A DNA stretch of 9,640 nt, taken from assembly GCA_019104905.1 (NCBI GenBank), contig JAHRXB010000242.1, forward strand, positions 1 through 9,640. The letters run 5' to 3'. Positions 6,407-9,640 of this stretch are shown here, piece after piece. A model generated the notes under the pieces. That model was not told the origin of the DNA. It searched no databases and was given only the letters and a program-made list of their open reading frames with translations. The stretch is from Bdellovibrio sp. (GTDB taxonomy: Bacteria; Bdellovibrionota; Bdellovibrionia; Bdellovibrionales; Bdellovibrionaceae). The position numbers and the translations under genes are program-made. Position 1 is the first letter of the stretch, and every line of letters starts with the position of its first letter.

Positions 6407-8350
6407 ATGTTTGGACCTTCCCATCGCTTAATTAAGATATTTTCTCTGGTCTTATTGGCCGTGCTTTTCTATTTCTTCGCGCGGGTCGAGTTCCTGCTAT
6501 GGAATTGGGGGCTTTTTAAGAACAAACCCACTTTGGATATTTTGTGGTCCTTTATTGTCGGCCTGCGCTTTGATATGGCCGCGGCCTTGAGTGTGGCAGC
6601 TCCGCTATTATTATTAGCGTTTGTTCCTTGGCCCAAAAGTTGGAATGTCTATTGGTCCTCGTTAACCTGGGTTCTTTTTTGTATTCTGCAACTGCCTTTT
6701 CTTATTCTGAATTTAGTCGATGTCGAGTTTATCAATTTCGTCGGTCGTCGTTTTTCTTACGACAGCCTTTTTGTCGTCAATGAGGTTCCGGGAAAAGTTT
6801 GGAACTTCGTCAGCAGCTATTGGCTGCTTTTTTTGATCAACAGTTTGATTGTGATGTTTTTCGTCTGGAGTGTCCGCCGCTTGATGCAAAAAAGTGCTGA
6901 CGATTTAGTTTGGCCAGGCGAGGCCGCAAAGGGCAGTGTGAAGTTGTGGCTGTCCCACGTCTTCTTGTGTTTTGTCGCCTTGGTGATTGCGGTGATTGGA
7001 ATTCGTGGAGGCTTGCAGGGAAAGCCCATCAGCTTCGTGAATGCCAATGTGTTTTCGGCCCCATTGCTGAACAATCTGGTTTTGAACTCCACTTTTACCT
7101 TCATTAAAAGTTATGGAGCTGAAACCTTAAAGCAGGAAAAGTACTTCGCGAGTAAAGAAGAGATGCTGAAACATCTCAACGGCTCCTTAGGGGGCTCATC
7201 TCTAGAGGGCCATCGTCCTGCCAAACCCCAGAATGTCGTTTTGATCATTCTTGAAAGCTTCGGTGAGGAATACATCGGGCCTGTCAATGGCAAGACTTAT
7301 ACTCCTTTCTTAGATTCTTTGATGTCGAAGTCCTTGGTTTTTAAAAATGCCTACGCCAACGGGCGCCGTTCTATCGAAGGGGTCGGGGCCATCGTCGCTG
7401 GGATCCCGGCTTTGATGAATGAACCGTTTATTTCGTCGCACTTCACGGCCAATTATTTCTTGGGGTTGGGAACCTTGGTGGCGCCTCACGGTTATGCGAC
7501 GAGCTTCTTCCATGGCGGGCATAACGGCACGATGTATTTTGATTCATTCATGCAAAGTGCGGGGATGGAAAAATACTTTGGTTCTCGAGAGTATGGCAAT
7601 TCCGCAGACGATGACGGCGTTTGGGGGATTTGGGATGAACCTTTCTTGCAGTGGATGATCGGGCAAGTGGATACGATGCCGCAGCCCTTTATGACGTCGG
7701 TATTTACTCTGTCGTCGCATCAGCCGTATAAGATCCCACCTCAATACAAAGAAATGTTTCCCGAAGGGCCGATTGAAATCCTGAAGACCATTTCGTATAC
7801 CGATTTTGCACTGAAGAAGTTCTTTGAAGAGGCTGAAAAAAAGCCGTGGTTTAAAGACACTTTGTTTGTCGTGACGGCCGACCACGCGGCTATGCACTAT
7901 CGTTCAGAGTGGGAAAACGATATGGGGAGCTATCGGATTCCTCTTTTCTTGTATCACCCCTCTTATCAGTTCCCGAAAACCGATGTGACCAAAGTGGTGC
8001 AGCAGGTGGATGTGCTGCCGACAATTTTGGATTTCCTAGGGATTCCCGAAAAAGACAAAAACTATTTGGGCAGCTCTTTATTCATTGACGGGGATAAAGC
8101 GGCGGTCAACTTTATTGACGGTCGTTACATTCTGTTTGCCAAGGACTACTATGTGCGCTGGTCTCCGGGCCATACCGAACCTCAGATGTTTGCCAATGAG
8201 GATCGTGAAGGGGAAAACGAGATCAAAGAAGATCGAGCCTCGTCAGATCAGAATGCACGCAAGCAAGAATTGACTGAAAAGCTCAAAGCCACTATACAGT
8301 ATTTCAACGAAGGAATGTGGGATAATAAGTTATATTATCCATCAAGATAG
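6407..8350 (+). CDS. LtaS/OpgB-like membrane sulfatase (probable phosphoglycerol or similar transferase)
   Basis: A 647-residue inner-membrane enzyme of the alkaline phosphatase superfamily, in the lipoteichoic acid synthase-like group common in Gram-negatives. Five membrane segments lie near residues 7-27, 48-74, 82-105, 135-157 and 180-200, with GLRFDMAAAL (52-61) typical of the family. The periplasmic catalytic domain (about 274-560) shows E283 in LES, the nucleophile position S322 in NGRRSIEG, H438 in SSHQP and D492-H493 in TADH, matching the metal and nucleophile residues E255, T300, H416, D475 and H476 of S. aureus LtaS. The nucleophile is Ser rather than Thr. A charged, polar C-terminal tail (598-622) follows. 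As the organism appears Gram-negative, teichoic acid is unlikely; transfer of phosphoglycerol or phosphoethanolamine to a periplasmic glycan or lipid is inferred. It is read alone from its own promoter and ends at a terminator. Confidence 0.85.
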   Translation: MFGPSHRLIKIFSLVLLAVLFYFFARVEFLLWNWGLFKNKPTLDILWSFIVGLRFDMAAALSVAAPLLLLAFVPWPKSWNVYWSSLTWVLFCILQLPFLILNLVDVEFINFVGRRFSYDSLFVVNEVPGKVWNFVSSYWLLFLINSLIVMFFVWSVRRLMQKSADDLVWPGEAAKGSVKLWLSHVFLCFVALVIAVIGIRGGLQGKPISFVNANVFSAPLLNNLVLNSTFTFIKSYGAETLKQEKYFASKEEMLKHLNGSLGGSSLEGHRPAKPQNVVLIILESFGEEYIGPVNGKTYTPFLDSLMSKSLVFKNAYANGRRSIEGVGAIVAGIPALMNEPFISSHFTANYFLGLGTLVAPHGYATSFFHGGHNGTMYFDSFMQSAGMEKYFGSREYGNSADDDGVWGIWDEPFLQWMIGQVDTMPQPFMTSVFTLSSHQPYKIPPQYKEMFPEGPIEILKTISYTDFALKKFFEEAEKKPWFKDTLFVVTADHAAMHYRSEWENDMGSYRIPLFLYHPSYQFPKTDVTKVVQQVDVLPTILDFLGIPEKDKNYLGSSLFIDGDKAAVNFIDGRYILFAKDYYVRWSPGHTEPQMFANEDREGENEIKEDRASSDQNARKQELTEKLKATIQYFNEGMWDNKLYYPSR

Positions 8351-8366
8351 TTCGAGCTGCGGGGAT

Positions 8367-8388
8367 AAAGCGGGCTTAGCCCGCTTTT
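8367..8388. terminator. Bidirectional intrinsic terminator shared by convergent genes
   Basis: A perfect nine-base stem, AAAGCGGGC (8367-8375) and GCCCGCTTT (8379-8387), encloses the three-base loop TTA and is followed on the plus strand by a short T run, 17 bases after the sulfatase stop. On the minus strand the same stem is also followed by TTTAT. The loop is the TAA stop codon of the convergent PilZ gene and the left-hand RNA arm encodes its last residues. Confidence 0.85.
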
Positions 8389-9062
8389 CGAAGGTAGATA
8401 TCACGCTGTAAATCAGTCAAAGAGTTGATAATGGATTCCTCACTGGCATTGGCCAGATGATTGAATTCCACTCCCAGAACCAACCAAGCGTCGTCCTTAG
8501 CGCGAATGTTTTTAATCACGCCTTGAACAATAATGGGATTTCGATCTCCCAAAAAGATTTCAGCTTGAACCAAGTCCTCAAGGTTCAAGTTGGCATTCTC
8601 CTGAGAAATTTCTACCGCGCAACCTTCAGTGCTGAGATCCAGCAAACGGCAGGTATGAGCGCAGATAGTTTGATTCAGATAGTTGATGACAAACTCGGCG
8701 GAGTAATCTTGAGGCAATATATAGCGGTAATTGCGACGTCGTTGCAGGTGAAAAAGATTAAGCACTGGCAAAGTTACGTAACTACTTCCGACCACGGGTT
8801 GAGTATCGAAAATGTATCTTTCTCCTTGCAGCGAAAAGCTCGCAGTAAATGTGCTGTTTTCCTGCACATTCATAGAGCCCTTTTCGGGGGAGGTGCATTT
8901 GATCTGAAAGTTCGAATTGATGCTCACGGCAGAAAGAGGAATCTGACGATCAAACTTGTCGCGCAGATAAATCGTTTCATTTTTGGCCAAGAGCTTTTGC
9001 AGAAGAAGCTGCTTTTCCACATCTTGGGGGATGGCTTTAAAGATAACTAAGGCTTCGCTCAT
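8376..9062 (-). CDS. YcgR-like PilZ-domain c-di-GMP receptor
   Basis: A 228-residue protein with an N-terminal region (about 15-105) rich in beta strands, as in YcgR-type proteins, and a C-terminal PilZ domain (about 107-215). Both c-di-GMP binding motifs are present: QRRRNYR (107-113, giving RxxxR as R109 and R113) and DLSTEG (142-147, the D/NxSxxG motif), with GVEF at 197-200. Binding of cyclic di-GMP is therefore likely, and the output is probably a protein contact controlling motility, surface behaviour or, if the organism is predatory, prey-related steps; which one cannot be told. There is no signal peptide, so it is cytoplasmic. It starts one base after the zinc-ribbon gene (TAA-G-ATG) with a weak Shine-Dalgarno, so expression is coupled. 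The last three codons and stop form part of the shared terminator. Confidence 0.88.
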   Translation of the reverse strand: MSEALVIFKAIPQDVEKQLLLQKLLAKNETIYLRDKFDRQIPLSAVSINSNFQIKCTSPEKGSMNVQENSTFTASFSLQGERYIFDTQPVVGSSYVTLPVLNLFHLQRRRNYRYILPQDYSAEFVINYLNQTICAHTCRLLDLSTEGCAVEISQENANLNLEDLVQAEIFLGDRNPIIVQGVIKNIRAKDDAWLVLGVEFNHLANASEESIINSLTDLQRDIYLRKAG

Positions 9063-9063
9063 C

Positions 9064-9639
9064 TTAGGCCGCCATGGTTATTTTGTGACCACATTCGTGG
9101 CAGAATTTAGCTCCCGCTTGGACCTCGACGCTGCACGCAGGGCAGGCCGGACCACCGGCGGTTTTCTTTTTAGGCTTTTCTTCTTTTTCATCCATATCGA
9201 CAAAGCCTTTTTCGTTCCATTTTTCAATTTCACGAAGCATCTTCCAGCTTTGGTAGATCGAACGGAACTCTTTGACTTCAAACTGCAAAAGAACGCCGGT
9301 GCCGCCATTCTTTCGCTTCATGAAGACACCTTTGCCTTCAAGGCGGTTGAAATGATCGTTATTTAGATTAATGCCGATTTCGTTTTTGCAGTATTCGCTG
9401 AATTTAGCGAAATCAACGCTGACCAGACCAAAACGATCGGGTTGCTCTGTTTCAGAGAGTTTTAAAAGAGCGTCCAGCATTTGCTGGCAAAGCTCGTCAA
9501 CCTTAAGAAGTTCCGAGCGACCGCCTTTGAAGTAATAGTATTGATAGAATTCAAAAAAGCTTTCAACAAGTCCCAGATCCAAGAAGTGAACTTTTTGAAT
9601 CTCCTCGGGGCCATCTGGATTGTCGGGGGCTTTGCCCAT
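9064..9639 (-). CDS. Zinc-ribbon protein of unknown function
   Basis: I do not recognise this 191-residue protein beyond its C-terminus. That end holds C166-P-A-C169 and C180-H-E-C183, separated by ten residues, a zinc ribbon of the double CxxC type often used as a small binding module. Before it comes a lysine- and glutamate-rich linker (about 148-162). The N-terminal two-thirds looks like a folded, mostly helical domain, with an aromatic patch FFEFYQYYYF (28-37) and a possible winged-helix-like section around 72-120 (FAKFSEYCKNEIG, then a strand pair with KRKNGGTG). There is no signal peptide or membrane segment. The ATG at 9639-9637 is the last possible in-window start, so the true start could lie beyond the edge. 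It is coupled to the PilZ gene, suggesting a shared c-di-GMP-linked role, which is only inference. Confidence 0.65.
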   Translation of the reverse strand: MGKAPDNPDGPEEIQKVHFLDLGLVESFFEFYQYYYFKGGRSELLKVDELCQQMLDALLKLSETEQPDRFGLVSVDFAKFSEYCKNEIGINLNNDHFNRLEGKGVFMKRKNGGTGVLLQFEVKEFRSIYQSWKMLREIEKWNEKGFVDMDEKEEKPKKKTAGGPACPACSVEVQAGAKFCHECGHKITMAA

Positions 9640-9640
9640 T

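Noticed and set aside
8457..9050. Plus-strand open frame of 197 codons opposite the PilZ gene
   Set aside because: It mirrors a gene with complete PilZ motifs, shows no recognisable domain, and has no convincing start signal.
1..9640. CRISPR array, insertion sequence, prophage or defence island
   Set aside because: No regularly spaced repeats, transposase, integrase, phage or defence-type genes are seen; the genes are housekeeping or regulatory with consistent base composition.

Overview
The window looks like ordinary chromosomal DNA of a Gram-negative, free-living or predatory deltaproteobacterium-like organism. The mix fits Bdellovibrio or a relative: an NtrC-type sigma54 regulator, a PilZ c-di-GMP protein, a Gram-negative LtaS-like sulfatase, compact operons and balanced base composition. 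That placement is an inference from gene content and general familiarity; no rRNA or other marker is present. I see no mobile element, CRISPR array, tRNA or rRNA, and no gene-free stretch longer than about 140 bases.

Left part (1-2808, minus strand): a tightly coupled operon reads response regulator, then CdsA-like cytidylyltransferase, then PlsC-like acyltransferase (cut by the window edge). The junctions are TAATG and ATGA stop/start overlaps. The two lipid genes would make phosphatidic acid and activate it to CDP-diacylglycerol. The regulator in front of them has a complete receiver, a sigma54 AAA+ domain and a Fis-type helix-turn-helix. The CdsA-like protein has an unusual version of the family signature.

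Middle (2893-6354): serA, for the first step of serine synthesis, is read rightward from its own promoter and ends tail-to-tail with a leftward four-gene operon: BolA, CGFS monothiol glutaredoxin, DUF2892 small membrane protein, then an FAD-linked dehydrogenase. The dehydrogenase best fits D-2-hydroxyglutarate dehydrogenase, the enzyme known to recycle the by-product of SerA. The BolA/glutaredoxin pair points to iron-sulfur cluster handling.

Right part (6372-9640): an LtaS/OpgB-type membrane sulfatase is read rightward from a promoter placed so close that its mRNA may be leaderless. It ends at a hairpin terminator that also holds the stop codon of the converging gene. That converging operon encodes a zinc-ribbon protein of unknown function followed, after one base, by a YcgR-like PilZ protein.

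Nothing here is clearly a new multi-gene defence or mobile system. The points worth following are the regulator-led phospholipid operon with its altered CdsA signature, the serA / D-2-hydroxyglutarate dehydrogenase / Fe-S gene neighbourhood, the candidate leaderless promoter with a palindrome in its spacer, and the unnamed zinc-ribbon/PilZ pair.
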